From Clostridiales bacterium (GTDB lineage Bacteria > Bacillota > Clostridia > Christensenellales > JAISNN01), in assembly GCA_031276195.1 (NCBI GenBank), contig JAISNN010000019.1, positions 1-60,120 on the forward strand: a stretch of 60,120 nucleotides of DNA, read 5' to 3'. Positions 9,202 through 17,139 of the stretch are shown here, one piece after another (within the stretch, counting starts at the first letter, position 1; each line of letters starts with the position of its first letter). A program made the position numbers and the translations under genes. The notes beneath the pieces were generated by a model. That model did not search any database. It was given only the letters and a program-made list of their open reading frames with translations, and was not told where the DNA came from.

Positions 9202-9765
9202 ATGTATAAAAAGACGACTATAGCGGGGATATGGTTCGCGCTTTTTTACGCGGCGGCGTTTGTCGGCGCTGTGGGATATTTGATATTATTCGACGGAGAA
9301 ACCGTCGATATTTTGCGCCGCGCGTTCACGTATGTTGCCGAGAGGGTTCGGAGCGGAGAATTCCTTTCGGTCGAATTTGTTCCCGAGATCGCGGCGGCGG
9401 TATATTTGACGGCTATGGTTCTTTTCGGGCTTTTTGCCTTTGCTTTTTCGTTGAAAATCGCCTTTATGAAAAAGGAAACGACGGATGATTATAAACGCCG
9501 CCGCGCCGCCGTGATTTTGTTTTTGCTGTTTCAAATTGCCGTTTTGGGCTTTTTTGTCTATGTTTGGGCGGCGGACGGCTTTGTTGCCGCAAGTTTCCGG
9601 ATAGAATTAGGACACGGAAATTATAGAATTACGGAATACGGAATGGACTTGGACTTATTGAGTTGGCTAATAATTGCCCCCGCCTATGCCGTCGGTTTGA
9701 CGCTTGTCGTTTCGGATATGTTTAAAAAGAAACGGAATAAATTGAAAGGGAAATATAGCGGTTAA
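9202..9765 (+). CDS. Small four-helix membrane protein, paralogous family member 1
   Basis: A 187-residue protein with four hydrophobic segments (about residues 8-30, 65-90, 105-125 and 155-175) and a short basic C-terminus. No known family is recognised. It is a distant member of a window-specific family (15128, 15622, 16200, 17140). The family shares an N-terminus MYKxTxxAGI, a central basic loop after helix 2 with a Tyr-Lys/Arg pattern, and a basic tail. The start at 9202 follows AAAAAGGA at 9186-9194. The promoter at 9088-9116 resembles those of the paralogues. The last codons and stop (AGC GGT TAA) lie inside the terminal repeat of the MITE-like element at 9754-9949, so that element appears to have trimmed the original C-terminus. 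Function unknown. Confidence 0.75.
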   Translation: MYKKTTIAGIWFALFYAAAFVGAVGYLILFDGETVDILRRAFTYVAERVRSGEFLSVEFVPEIAAAVYLTAMVLFGLFAFAFSLKIAFMKKETTDDYKRRRAAVILFLLFQIAVLGFFVYVWAADGFVAASFRIELGHGNYRITEYGMDLDLLSWLIIAPAYAVGLTLVVSDMFKKKRNKLKGKYSG

Positions 9766-9949
9766 ACTTTTAAATCAATCATATGATTGATTTAAAACCG
9801 CTCTATAAAATGCGGCGGCAAACCGGTTTCGTTTTGCCGGGTTTATCGCTATGACGGCATTAAACGGACGGGTTTTCCGCCCTACGCCGTCAAATAGGAC
9901 GGCGGTTTTCAATCCGAACTCCGTACGGATTAAAAGTTTAATTAGTATA
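9754..9949. mobile_element. MITE-like element, copy 2 (inverted)
   Basis: About 196 bp from TATAGCGGTTAAACTTTTAA to AAAAGTTTAATTAGTATA. Its ends are imperfect inverted repeats, and its reverse complement aligns along most of its length with 6104-6261. Its left end overlaps the stop codon of the gene at 9202. Confidence 0.7.
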
Positions 9950-10393
9950 AATAGAGATTAAAAAAACAAAACAATTTTGAATTTTAAAACAAAAAATGCG
10001 GAGATTATGAAATTAAAAAAACGCGGTATAGTACCGTGTTTTTTATATGAGTAGGTATAGTTTTTTTATCGGTCGCCCACCCCTTTGATCCCCCCCCGCG
10101 GAGGGGAATAGCGGAGATTATAGATTAAAAAAACGCGGTATAGTACCGTGTTTTTTATATGGGAAAAAAATTGATTGCAGTATGGCGTTTCCGCGGTGTT
10201 GAGGTGCGAAAAAATCAATCGCGGGGCAGTGTTTTTGCGGTATTGAGATATGAAAAAACCAACCGCGGGGCAGTGTTTTTGCGGTATTGAGATATGAAAA
10301 AACCAACCGCGGGGCAGCGTTTCCGCAGTGTTGAGATATAAAAAATCAATCGCGGGGCAGTGTTTTTGCGGTATTGATTGAGATACGGAAAAA
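9950..10393. repeat. Palindromes, GC-rich element and 44-bp tandem repeat
   Basis: Two CGCGGTATAGTACCGTG palindromes (10022-10038, 10134-10150) flank a GC-rich element (10073-10110). From about 10165 to 10390 runs a tandem repeat of period 43-44 bp (GCGGGGCAG at 10221, 10265, 10309 and 10352) that ends at the stop codon of the aldolase gene. No gene is seen. Confidence 0.85.
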
Positions 10394-11047
10394 TTAATCG
10401 TAGCATATCGGGGTTTCGACCTTTCCGAAAAAGGCTTCCAGCAGGGCTTCGTCGGAAAAGGTTTTGAGTCCCGTCTTTTTCAATACGGTTTTTTCGATAT
10501 GCTCTCTCGCGGCGTTTTCGAGAATACGGCAGGCGTTCAGCGCGTTTTCGAGCGACGTACCCATCGCGATCGCTCCGTGATTCGCCAAAAAACAGCCGTT
10601 TCGGTCTTTTAGAGCCGCGACGGTCGCTTGCGTCATTTTTTTTGTACCGGGAAGGCCGTAGGCGGCGCAGCGGATATTTTGCCCGACGGCGGTTCGCGCG
10701 GCGTTGTCAAGGGAGGGGAAATCGGCGCGCGCGGCGGCGGCGACGGAACAGTATTCGGAATGTGTGTGAATGACCGCGTTTATCTCGCGGCGGTCGGCAT
10801 ATATCGCGGCGTGGAGTTTTTTTTCGCTGGTCGGCTTGTGCGGCCCCGCGTGTTCGAGGCTCTCTATGTCCACGACGACCATATCGTCGGGAGTAAGCAA
10901 AAGATAATCTATTCCGCTGGGAGTAACTATCATCCGCTTTTCGTCGAGGCGCGCGGAGAGGTTTCCCCACGTGCCTTGAACAAGGTTTTCTCTTACCAGA
11001 CGCTTTCCCGCTTCGGTGAGCGCGGTTCTTAATTCTTTTTCCCGCAT
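10394..11047 (-). CDS. Class II aldolase, fuculose-1-phosphate aldolase type
   Basis: A 217-residue zinc-dependent class II aldolase/adducin-fold protein, close in length to E. coli FucA (215). Such enzymes split ketose-1-phosphates into dihydroxyacetone phosphate and an aldehyde. Visible motifs: GNLSAR (29-33), TPSG (42-45), the catalytic Glu75 in KPTSEKKLH, zinc ligands His94 and His96 in HTHS, and His157 in NHG. AGGAG lies about 12 nt before the ATG. An FGGY kinase (13289) and a dead aldolase paralogue (12240) lie downstream of each other on the same strand. Together they suggest a kinase-aldolase route for a deoxy-sugar, pentulose or polyol. The exact substrate (L-fuculose-, L-rhamnulose- or another phosphate) cannot be read from the sequence. 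Confidence 0.88.
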   Translation of the reverse strand: MREKELRTALTEAGKRLVRENLVQGTWGNLSARLDEKRMIVTPSGIDYLLLTPDDMVVVDIESLEHAGPHKPTSEKKLHAAIYADRREINAVIHTHSEYCSVAAAARADFPSLDNAARTAVGQNIRCAAYGLPGTKKMTQATVAALKDRNGCFLANHGAIAMGTSLENALNACRILENAAREHIEKTVLKKTGLKTFSDEALLEAFFGKVETPICYD

Positions 11048-11139
11048 AAGTCAAGGATTCTCCTTTTTTGAGGTTTTTTGCGTTATTTTTTTGAATTATT
11101 TTTTTGACGTTTTCTTTGGTATTTTTATCTTATCGATAT

Positions 11140-11307
11140 TTTCGGAATGCTTTTATTAATATTTTTATCGTATATTGCGTTACGGTTTTAAGTTTTTTTA
11201 TTTTTTTCATGTTTTCGGAATGTTTTTATCAACGTTTTTATCGCGGGCTGTGTTGCGGTTTTAAGTTTTTTTGTTTTTTGCGTATTTTCGGGATATTTTT
11301 ATTGACG
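11140..11307. repeat. 73-bp tandem repeat, right arm (flanks hicAB)
   Basis: Units begin TTTTCGGAATG at 11140 and 11213, with a shorter one near 11283. The same unit recurs at 12087-12190 on the far side of hicAB. Together they make the toxin-antitoxin pair look inserted into, or bracketed by, one array. Confidence 0.8.
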
Positions 11308-11372
11308 TTTCCGCCCGACCGGAAAGTTGCCGCGAAGAGAGATATTTTAAATGCGGAACAATAGGTTTGATA

Positions 11373-11768
11373 TCACGGTCTGATTTCTTGCGTCAGCGCG
11401 TCGCGCAGTAAACGTGAAAAATTGACGCCCAATTCCTCCGCGCGGTCGTTCAAGCCTTTTGGGATATATACGGTTTTTTTAACCGGCTTGTCGTTGACGC
11501 GGCGTTTATATTCGGTCAAATCAACCTTTATGAGATTGATAAACTCGTTTTTGTCGTTGGCGGGGAACGCGGTCAGAGTCGTCGCTTCCGGAAACTTTTT
11601 TTTGTCCGCTTCTATGCCGGCCAAAAGCCCCCCCAAGCAGTCTTCCGCCATATCGAAGGCTTCCTTTAAATCGTCGCCCTCGGTTACCGCGCCGCGGAAA
11701 TCGGGAAAAGTTACCGTATAGCCGCCTTCCTTTGCCGCCGTAAATTTTGCGGGATAAATAAACTCCAT
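11373..11768 (-). CDS. hicB: HicB-family antitoxin
   Basis: A 131-residue protein. Residues 1-60 form the HicB partial RNase H-like fold (YPAKFTAAKEGGYTVTFPDFRGAVTEG, a typical HicB start, shown here only as positions 5-31). The C-terminal 40 residues look like a ribbon-helix-helix or Arc-type DNA-binding domain (KKTVYIPKGLNDRAEELG). HicB binds and neutralises HicA and represses the operon. It is downstream of hicA on the minus strand with a 33-nt gap. AAGGAGG lies 5 nt before the ATG. The likely operator is at 12015-12036. Confidence 0.9.
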   Translation of the reverse strand: MEFIYPAKFTAAKEGGYTVTFPDFRGAVTEGDDLKEAFDMAEDCLGGLLAGIEADKKKFPEATTLTAFPANDKNEFINLIKVDLTEYKRRVNDKPVKKTVYIPKGLNDRAEELGVNFSRLLRDALTQEIRP

Positions 11769-11801
11769 ATGCGCCTCCTTGTTTTCTTATTTGCGGGCGG
11801 A

Positions 11802-11984
11802 TTATTTTAATTCCGCTTCTTTCAAGATCGCGTTTGCCGTTCCCGTTTTTAGATCGCCTTTGTGTTGGGGAACGGTGATGATATGAGCGTAATCTTTATG
11901 CGCGAAATGTTTGTGTCCGCCCGTCGTTCTCAATTCGTACCAACCCGCCTTTTTAAGCGTTTTTTCGATCTCACGTACGGTCAT
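11802..11984 (-). CDS. hicA: HicA-family mRNA interferase toxin
   Basis: A 60-residue double-stranded-RNA-binding-fold toxin that cleaves mRNA and arrests growth when free of HicB. Motifs: KKAGWYELRTTGGHKHF, with the family's catalytic His at residue 24, and the C-terminal TGTANAILKEA helix. The length is normal for HicA. AAGGAG lies 9 nt before the ATG. It is the first gene of the pair; the promoter is at 12014-12042. The pair is flanked by copies of a 73-bp repeat. Confidence 0.93.
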   Translation of the reverse strand: MTVREIEKTLKKAGWYELRTTGGHKHFAHKDYAHIITVPQHKGDLKTGTANAILKEAELK

Positions 11985-12013
11985 TTTTTTGCGCTCCTTG
12001 ACCTTTCAATACT

Positions 12014-12042
12014 ATTATACGTCATACGGCGTATAAATACAA
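12014..12042 (-). promoter_or_regulatory. hicAB promoter with overlapping inverted repeat
   Basis: On the minus strand: TTGTAT (12037-12042), 17-nt spacer, TATAAT (12014-12019). The inverted repeat TTATACG..CGTATAA (12015-12036) covers the spacer and -10, a fitting place for HicB autorepression. Confidence 0.75.
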
Positions 12043-12086
12043 GTATTTTTTGCATTATTTTTTTAATTCTTTATTATTTTATTGTC

Positions 12087-12190
12087 TTTTCGGAATGTTT
12101 TTATTGATATTTTTATCGTATATTACGTTACGGTTTTAAGTTTTTTTGTTTTTTCGGGGTATTTTTATCGACGTTTTCGATATTTTTTGT
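12087..12190. repeat. 73-bp tandem repeat, left arm (flanks hicAB)
   Basis: One full unit from 12087 (TTTTCGGAATG..CGTTACGGTTTTAAG) and a partial one from 12151. It is nearly identical to the unit at 11140-11198. Confidence 0.8.
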
Positions 12191-12239
12191 CGTTTTGTCA
12201 TTTTATCGTTTTGTTTTTAAATTTTTATTATTTTACCGT

Positions 12240-12860
12240 TTATTTTTCGTTCGGGTTTACGGCTTTTTTGCTGTATTTTACTTTATAGACGAAGTTCATA
12301 AGTTTTGTTTCAAAGAGCGAAATCGGGGCGGGGGTGCCGATATACTGCGCGAGGACGTAGGTTTTCGCGGTTTTTTCCGCGACGAGGAGGGCGGTCGCCG
12401 CTTCGTCCGCGGTGCGTCCGAGAACCAGCGCGCCGAGATTTTCGATCATACACCCGTTCCTGCCTTTCAGCGCGGAGAGAATTTTTTGCGCCGCGGCGGT
12501 TTTCATACTCGAACCTATGATTTGCGCGAAGTCGTCCAAAATCGGCGGAATCTCCGCGCCCAATTCGGATAGGCGCGTCAGGTAGGGCGGAGAGGCGAGT
12601 ATCGCGGCGTTTATTTTTTTCTTCGCGGCAAAGACGGTTTCAAAAATTTTCGTTTCTTTACCGCCCTCCGCGCCGCCGCCGCTAAGCGGAACGGGGAATA
12701 CGTCGTTCTCGGACGGCGCGGAAAAATCCGCGGACGGCGCGGTCATAAAAAATCCCGCGTCCGAACGCGCGCATACCGAGAGATTGACGGCAAGACCCTG
12801 CGCCGACAGCCGCGACGCGGCGGAAATGATAGACCGGATTATTCTTGAATTGTCGGACAT
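12240..12860 (-). CDS. Class II aldolase-like protein lacking catalytic residues
   Basis: A 206-residue protein. The section KGRNGCMIENLGALVLG near residue 145 aligns with DRNGCFLANHGAIAMG of the aldolase at 10394, and the following helix also matches, so it is a class II aldolase paralogue. The metal and catalytic residues are gone: HTHS is replaced by an ASPPYL stretch and NHG by NLG. The N-terminal GNLSAR and TPSG motifs are also not recognisable. It is unlikely to be an active aldolase. It could be a regulatory or structural partner, or a decaying gene still kept open. The start at 12860 is chosen because AAGGAG (12870-12875) lies 9 nt upstream; a longer in-frame ATG at 12884 lacks this support. 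Confidence 0.7.
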   Translation of the reverse strand: MSDNSRIIRSIISAASRLSAQGLAVNLSVCARSDAGFFMTAPSADFSAPSENDVFPVPLSGGGAEGGKETKIFETVFAAKKKINAAILASPPYLTRLSELGAEIPPILDDFAQIIGSSMKTAAAQKILSALKGRNGCMIENLGALVLGRTADEAATALLVAEKTAKTYVLAQYIGTPAPISLFETKLMNFVYKVKYSKKAVNPNEK

Positions 12861-13288
12861 ATTAAATAACTCCTTGTTTTTCATTTTTGTTTTATTTCAT
12901 TTTTGTTTTTGTTTTTCTATTTTGGGGAAACTTTTTGAAAAAAGTTTCTCCAAAAACCCCTTTCAAAAACTTTTAATAATTATTGGGAAATAACGGGGAA
13001 CGAAGTTATAATTTTTTTTTACTTTTAGTGATTATGTATAGCGTATGATAATACCGCGCCGTCTAAATCAAAGAGGGATTTTAAATCGACCGCCCCACCC
13101 CTACACCCCTCCCGCGTAGGGGAATTTTTGATATAGAGAGTTTTAGTTGTTTAACGGTACTTTGTCATTCTCAAAATTACTAAAAGTTTTTCGCCGCATA
13201 ATATAGAGGGATTCTAAATCGGGCAAATTTTTAATTTAAAAGTTCTCCGCCTTAGAGTACGGCATAATATAGCGCGCTTAATATTTTA
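12861..13288. repeat. Spacer with terminator-type hairpin and GC-rich element
   Basis: Contains the dispersed hairpin TGGGGAAACTTTTT..AAAAAGTTTCTCCA (12921-12955) and a GC-rich element (13090-13124). The rest is AT-rich without a gene. The hairpin would serve the minus-strand kinase, though it is 330 bp past its stop. Confidence 0.75.
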
Positions 13289-14821
13289 TCAAGTGAATCT
13301 TTCGGAATTGATATTTTTGTATGCTTTTTTTAATCCGGAATATATTTCCTTATAACTTTGGAATAGTTTTTCGTATATTTCCTTATTTTTTCTGTTCGGG
13401 CGGTAGGTTTTGGTCATACGGACGAAGTCGCGCGCGTTCCCGAAACTTTTTATCTCGCCGAGTCCGACGAGCGCGGTGATCGCCGCTCCGAGCGCGCCCG
13501 CGTTGCGCGGATTTTCGCCGATAGAAAACTCCTTTCCCGTTACGTCCGCGATAATTTGCATCCACGCTTCGTCCAGCGCGCCGCCGCCGATAATTCTGAA
13601 ATGTTCGGACGAAAAGCCGTAATCCCTTTGGAGATTCTCTAAAATCCAGCGGAGATTGTAGGCTATTCCCTCGTATACCGCTCTCATAAGGTGGTGTCTG
13701 GTATGTTCGGGATTGATATTAAAGAGAGTCGCTCTGGTCGTCGTCGAACTTACGGGGCATCTTTCGCCCAGCATCCACGGCGTACATACGAGATAGTCCG
13801 AGCCAGGGGGAACGGTTTCGATCAATTCGTCCATATGCGCGAAAATGCCTTCGCCGAATTCCTCCTTTTCGTGCTTAAAAAATTGGTCGATAAGCCATTG
13901 AATATTCGACCCCGCCGCCTCCGTGATCCCGACGATCAGGTTCATATCGGGATCCGCGCTTTGAATCGCCGCCGCACCGTTTTTAAACTGCGTTTTGTCC
14001 TTCGACGAGGCGCAGACCCAGGCGGACGTTCCGAGATATATATGTATGTCGCCGTCCGCGTTCTGCCCCGAACCTATCGCCGCGCTCTGAACGTCGTCCG
14101 AACCGCCGAAAACGGGCGTGTCTTTGAGCAATCCCATAGCGCGCGCCGCGCCGTCCAAAAGTCCGCCTACGATATCGGTGCTTTTGACCAAAGGGGGGAG
14201 GCGGTTCATATCGATTCCGATCAATTTCAAAGCGGAAAGCCACGTCTTTTTTTTGAGATCCAGCCCGTAGGACGACGCGCCAGACAACTCCGCGACGATT
14301 TTCCCCGTGCATTTATATTTGAGATAGCCGTTGACGTCCAAAAAATAGCGCGTGTGATTGTATATATCGGGGCGTTCCTCTTTGATCCATTGAATCTTCG
14401 CCGCAACGTCCTTCCCCATAATCGGCGTTCCCGAAACAAGCGAAAAAATCGTCTTTCCGCCCAACTTTTTCATAAGGGACTGCGCTTGCTTTTCCGCTCT
14501 TCCGTCCACCCACGTGATGTTGTTATATAAGGGGATTCCGTTCGCGTCGACGGGAATCAGTCCCATAGATTGAGTGGAAAAAATCACGCCCTTTACGCTC
14601 GACGGATCGATATCGTTCTTTTCGACGAGTGTTTTGGATGCCTTGCAGACGGCGTTCCAATAGTCGTCGGGAGATTGTTCGACCCAGGCGGGGTAGGGAT
14701 AGTAGGTCTGATAGTCCTCTTTCGAGGCGGCGGCGATCCGTCCGTTGAAGTCGATCAGGACGGCTTTATCGGAACTTGTACCCATATCGTGGGCGATAAT
14801 GTATTTGTCGCTTTTATCCAT
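13289..14821 (-). CDS. FGGY-family carbohydrate kinase
   Basis: A 510-residue sugar kinase of the FGGY family (xylulokinase, L-fuculokinase or gluconokinase type), which phosphorylates a ketose or polyol with ATP in the cytoplasm. The N-terminal phosphate-1 motif is DMGTSSDKAVLID (11-23). The mid-section has FGGSDDVQSAAIGSG and YLGTSAW, and the C-terminal lobe has RIIGGGALDEAWMQIIADVTG. Length and both lobes are complete. AAGGAA lies 8 nt before the ATG. A minus-strand promoter at 14950-14978 overlaps the divergent one for the membrane protein operon. With the class II aldolase downstream on the same strand it likely forms a kinase-aldolase pathway. Confidence 0.9.
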   Translation of the reverse strand: MDKSDKYIIAHDMGTSSDKAVLIDFNGRIAAASKEDYQTYYPYPAWVEQSPDDYWNAVCKASKTLVEKNDIDPSSVKGVIFSTQSMGLIPVDANGIPLYNNITWVDGRAEKQAQSLMKKLGGKTIFSLVSGTPIMGKDVAAKIQWIKEERPDIYNHTRYFLDVNGYLKYKCTGKIVAELSGASSYGLDLKKKTWLSALKLIGIDMNRLPPLVKSTDIVGGLLDGAARAMGLLKDTPVFGGSDDVQSAAIGSGQNADGDIHIYLGTSAWVCASSKDKTQFKNGAAAIQSADPDMNLIVGITEAAGSNIQWLIDQFFKHEKEEFGEGIFAHMDELIETVPPGSDYLVCTPWMLGERCPVSSTTTRATLFNINPEHTRHHLMRAVYEGIAYNLRWILENLQRDYGFSSEHFRIIGGGALDEAWMQIIADVTGKEFSIGENPRNAGALGAAITALVGLGEIKSFGNARDFVRMTKTYRPNRKNKEIYEKLFQSYKEIYSGLKKAYKNINSERFT

Positions 14822-14923
14822 TTTTAAATTCCTTATTTTTTTGTGTTTTTGCGTTTTTGCGAATTATTTTTTACTTTTTATGTCTTTTGCATAAAAGCAA
14901 TTACTTATTTTTTCCAAAATGTA

Positions 14924-14951
14924 TTGACAAAGAATTTTTTTATGTTATAAT
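14924..14951 (+). promoter_or_regulatory. Promoter of small membrane protein operon
   Basis: TTGACA at 14924-14929, 16-nt spacer, TATAAT at 14946-14951. Its surroundings (AAAATGTATTGACAA and TTTTTTATGTTATAAT) are almost the same as the promoter at 17020-17047. Confidence 0.8.
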
Positions 14952-14978
14952 TATAACACATTTAACAATATTATGCAA
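14950..14978 (-). promoter_or_regulatory. Divergent promoter of the FGGY kinase
   Basis: On the minus strand: TTGCAT (14973-14978), 17-nt spacer, TATAAT (14950-14955). The two -10 boxes overlap in the perfect palindrome GTTATAATTATAAC, so only one of the two divergent promoters can be occupied at a time. Confidence 0.65.
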
Positions 14979-15127
14979 TAGCGATTTAATAATATTGTGA
15001 AATATACGGATTAATAATATATAACGGCGGATTTATAATATTACGCAATATACGGATCGATCATATTACTCGGTGCGGATTTGCAATATCAACGTCAAGC
15101 GAAAGCGAAGTTTGAGAGGAGTTTTGT

Positions 15128-15610
15128 ATGTATAAGAGGACGTTAGTGGCGGGGATTTTCACCGCCGTATATTACGCTTTTTTTTGCGGGACGGGAAAGC
15201 TTATGTTCGACGGGATGAAGTCGGTTTCGGTACAAGTGGCGGGGTGCGGCGAAATTGCAGTGTTTTATTGGTTTTTTGCGGCTCTCCTTTATATAATGCT
15301 ATGGTTTGCCGCCTGCGTTGAGGGTCTTTTGTATTCTATATGGCTTATCAAAAAGGGCTTATCTAACGCTAAAAAATACCGGCAAGCGATGTTCTTAACA
15401 CAATTCTTCGTCATATTCCAAGTCGTAATTTTTTTACTATGCGGTATACCGTGGTTTAACGATATTTTTAGGCGTGTGTTTTCGGAGGGAATTTTATGGG
15501 ATATACCGCTATTGTTTTTCCCCATGCTCAGCATAGCTTCGGTCGTGCTTGTAATTCTCGATATTAAGAAAAATAAGAAAGATTTGCAGTCGGAAAATAA
15601 AACGGCATAG
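15128..15610 (+). CDS. Small four-helix membrane protein, family member 2
   Basis: 160 residues with four predicted membrane helices. It starts MYKRTLVAGIFTAVYYA, has the central loop LIKKGLSNAKKYRQAM, and ends VILDIKKNKKDLQ. These three regions define the window's paralogous family. No known family is recognised and no catalytic motif is seen. The repeated basic loop and tail suggest a small integral membrane protein with cytoplasmic basic ends. GAGAGG (15113-15118) precedes the ATG at 15128. It is first in an operon with 15622 and 16200. Confidence 0.8.
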   Translation: MYKRTLVAGIFTAVYYAFFCGTGKLMFDGMKSVSVQVAGCGEIAVFYWFFAALLYIMLWFAACVEGLLYSIWLIKKGLSNAKKYRQAMFLTQFFVIFQVVIFLLCGIPWFNDIFRRVFSEGILWDIPLLFFPMLSIASVVLVILDIKKNKKDLQSENKTA

Positions 15611-15621
15611 GAGAGTTTTGT

Positions 15622-16149
15622 ATGTATAAGAGGACGTTAGCGGCGGGGATTTTACTCACGGTGTGTTATGGCGCGGCGGCGGTTTTCGGCGTCTATGTTT
15701 TTGCGGGCTTGTTAGCGGATATTGCGCAAATGCCGCCGCTCTCGCCGTATGACGATTGCGGCAGCATTATAAACGGGATTGCGCTTAGGTCGGGTTATGC
15801 CGCGGCGGTTACTCTTGTTATTTCGTTTGTCGTCGTGATACTTCTTCCGTTTTTGCTCGCTTCAATGGCACTTATCAAAAGGGGCGGTATGGACGCGAAA
15901 GAATATAAAAATTCACTCGGCAAAACGATAGCGTTTGTCATTTTTCAAGGAATCACCGCTTTTTGTTTGGCGGATTTTGCATTGCTCGGCATACGTTCAT
16001 TGCTCGGGAGGCTTGACCCTCCGCTATTCGGCACGTTAGGTTATTTTTTCGCGTCTTTCGCCGTGCCTTCCGTGATTATTGCGACGGGTGTCGCGCTTAT
16101 TATCCTCGATCTGATTAAGAATTCAAAGGATTTACAGCGTATAGGGTAG
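15622..16149 (+). CDS. Small four-helix membrane protein, family member 3
   Basis: 175 residues with four helices. N-terminus MYKRTLAAGILLTVCYGAAA; central loop LIKRGGMDAKEYKNSLGKTI; tail ALIILDLIKNSKDLQRIG. It begins 11 nt after the previous stop, and its Shine-Dalgarno GGAGAG overlaps that stop codon, so the two are translationally close. It is very similar to the next gene (16200) across the whole length, indicating a recent tandem duplication. Function unknown. Confidence 0.82.
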   Translation: MYKRTLAAGILLTVCYGAAAVFGVYVFAGLLADIAQMPPLSPYDDCGSIINGIALRSGYAAAVTLVISFVVVILLPFLLASMALIKRGGMDAKEYKNSLGKTIAFVIFQGITAFCLADFALLGIRSLLGRLDPPLFGTLGYFFASFAVPSVIIATGVALIILDLIKNSKDLQRIG

Positions 16150-16199
16150 GAAATGATTTACATATTTTAACGTATAATTAATTTTTAAGGAAAATTATT

Positions 16200-16709
16200 A
16201 TGTATAAGAGAACGAAAATAGCGGGAATGTTGATCGAGTTGTGTTATACCGCGGCGGGTGCTTTCAGCATCTATGTTTTCGCGGGCTTGTTAGCGGATAT
16301 GGTGCAAACGCCGCCGCTCTCGCAGTATGACGGCTGCGGCGAAACTATTGGCGGAATTATCGTTAAGTCGGGTCAAGTCATGGGGGTTCTTTTTATTTTT
16401 TCGATTTTTGGTTGTATATGGGCTCCTTCTTTGGTTGCTTCAGTGATCCTTATCAAAAGGGGAGATATGGACGCGAAAGGATATAAAAATTCACGCGGTA
16501 AAACGATAGTGTTTATCGTTGTTCAAGGGATTGCCGCTTTTTGCTTGGCGGATTTTGCATCGATTGGCGTGCTTTCGTTGATCAGGGGGGATGATCATCC
16601 GCTATTCAGCACGTTTTTTGCCGTGCCTTCCGTGATTATTGCGACGGGGGTCGCGCTTATTATCCTCGATCTAATTAAGAATTCAAAGGATTTAAAGCGT
16701 ATAGGGTAG
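16200..16709 (+). CDS. Small four-helix membrane protein, family member 4
   Basis: 169 residues with four helices. It is a close duplicate of the gene at 15622; both contain YVFAGLLADM/I.Q.PPLS.YD and LIKRGxMDAK, and the C-terminal 25 residues are almost identical. TTAAGGA lies before the ATG at 16200. A fragment of yet another copy follows directly after the stop. Function unknown. Confidence 0.82.
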   Translation: MYKRTKIAGMLIELCYTAAGAFSIYVFAGLLADMVQTPPLSQYDGCGETIGGIIVKSGQVMGVLFIFSIFGCIWAPSLVASVILIKRGDMDAKGYKNSRGKTIVFIVVQGIAAFCLADFASIGVLSLIRGDDHPLFSTFFAVPSVIIATGVALIILDLIKNSKDLKRIG

Positions 16710-16711
16710 GT

Positions 16712-16840
16712 TTGCCGTTCCCGAGCGGAATATTCGCGGTTATAGAAGCGTTCGGGTTTGCCGCGCTCATAATTATCGCAATTATTTTTCTTATTCTCGA
16801 CGTCGAAAAAAACCGAAAGGATTTGAAAACGGTGAAGTAG
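16712..16840 (+). pseudogene. C-terminal remnant of a further family member
   Basis: Directly after the stop at 16709, in another frame, an open stretch encodes GIFAVIEAFGFAALIIIAII and then FLILDVEKNRKDLKTVK before TAG at 16838-16840. This matches helix 4 and the tail of the paralogous family (compare ILDIKKNKKDLQ). No start or upstream part is present. It looks like the residue of unequal recombination between tandem copies. Confidence 0.75.
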
Positions 16841-16925
16841 GTTTATTTTTTGTTTCGGTTGTTTGTTTTATACGGGAGAAAACTTTTAATAAACATTTTA
16901 CCAAAAATATTTTCAGATAAAAAAC

Positions 16926-16963
16926 GACGGGGAACACTTTTTTGAAAAAAGTATTTCCCCGTC
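16926..16963. terminator. Dispersed terminator-type hairpin
   Basis: GACGGGGAACACTTTTTT and AAAAAAGTATTTCCCCGTC form an almost perfect stem 85 bp after the pseudogene end. Family member. Confidence 0.7.
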
Positions 16964-17019
16964 ATGAATACAATAAACAAAATAATGCAACAAAAAAATA
17001 AAATATTTTGAAAAATGTA

Positions 17020-17047
17020 TTGACAAGACATTTTTTTGTGTTATAAT
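17020..17047 (+). promoter_or_regulatory. Promoter of membrane protein gene at 17140
   Basis: TTGACA at 17020-17025, 16-nt spacer, TATAAT at 17042-17047. Flanks AAAAATGTATTGACAA and TTTTTTTGTGTTATAAT are nearly the same as at 14924-14951 and similar to 9088-9116. Confidence 0.8.
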
Positions 17048-17139
17048 ATAATTAAGTATCGGGTTAGATACCGTTTGCGCTTGCGTAGGCATTGTTTGAA
17101 TATAAATTTTTTAGGTTTTTAAAAAGGGAGGGTTTTTGT

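Noticed and set aside
11104-11364. 86-codon plus-strand hydrophobic ORF
   Set aside because: Translation of the T-rich 73-bp tandem repeat next to hicB; no ribosome site.
13691-14530. 279-codon plus-strand ORF opposite the FGGY kinase
   Set aside because: Antisense to a complete kinase; Arg-rich composition typical of shadow frames.
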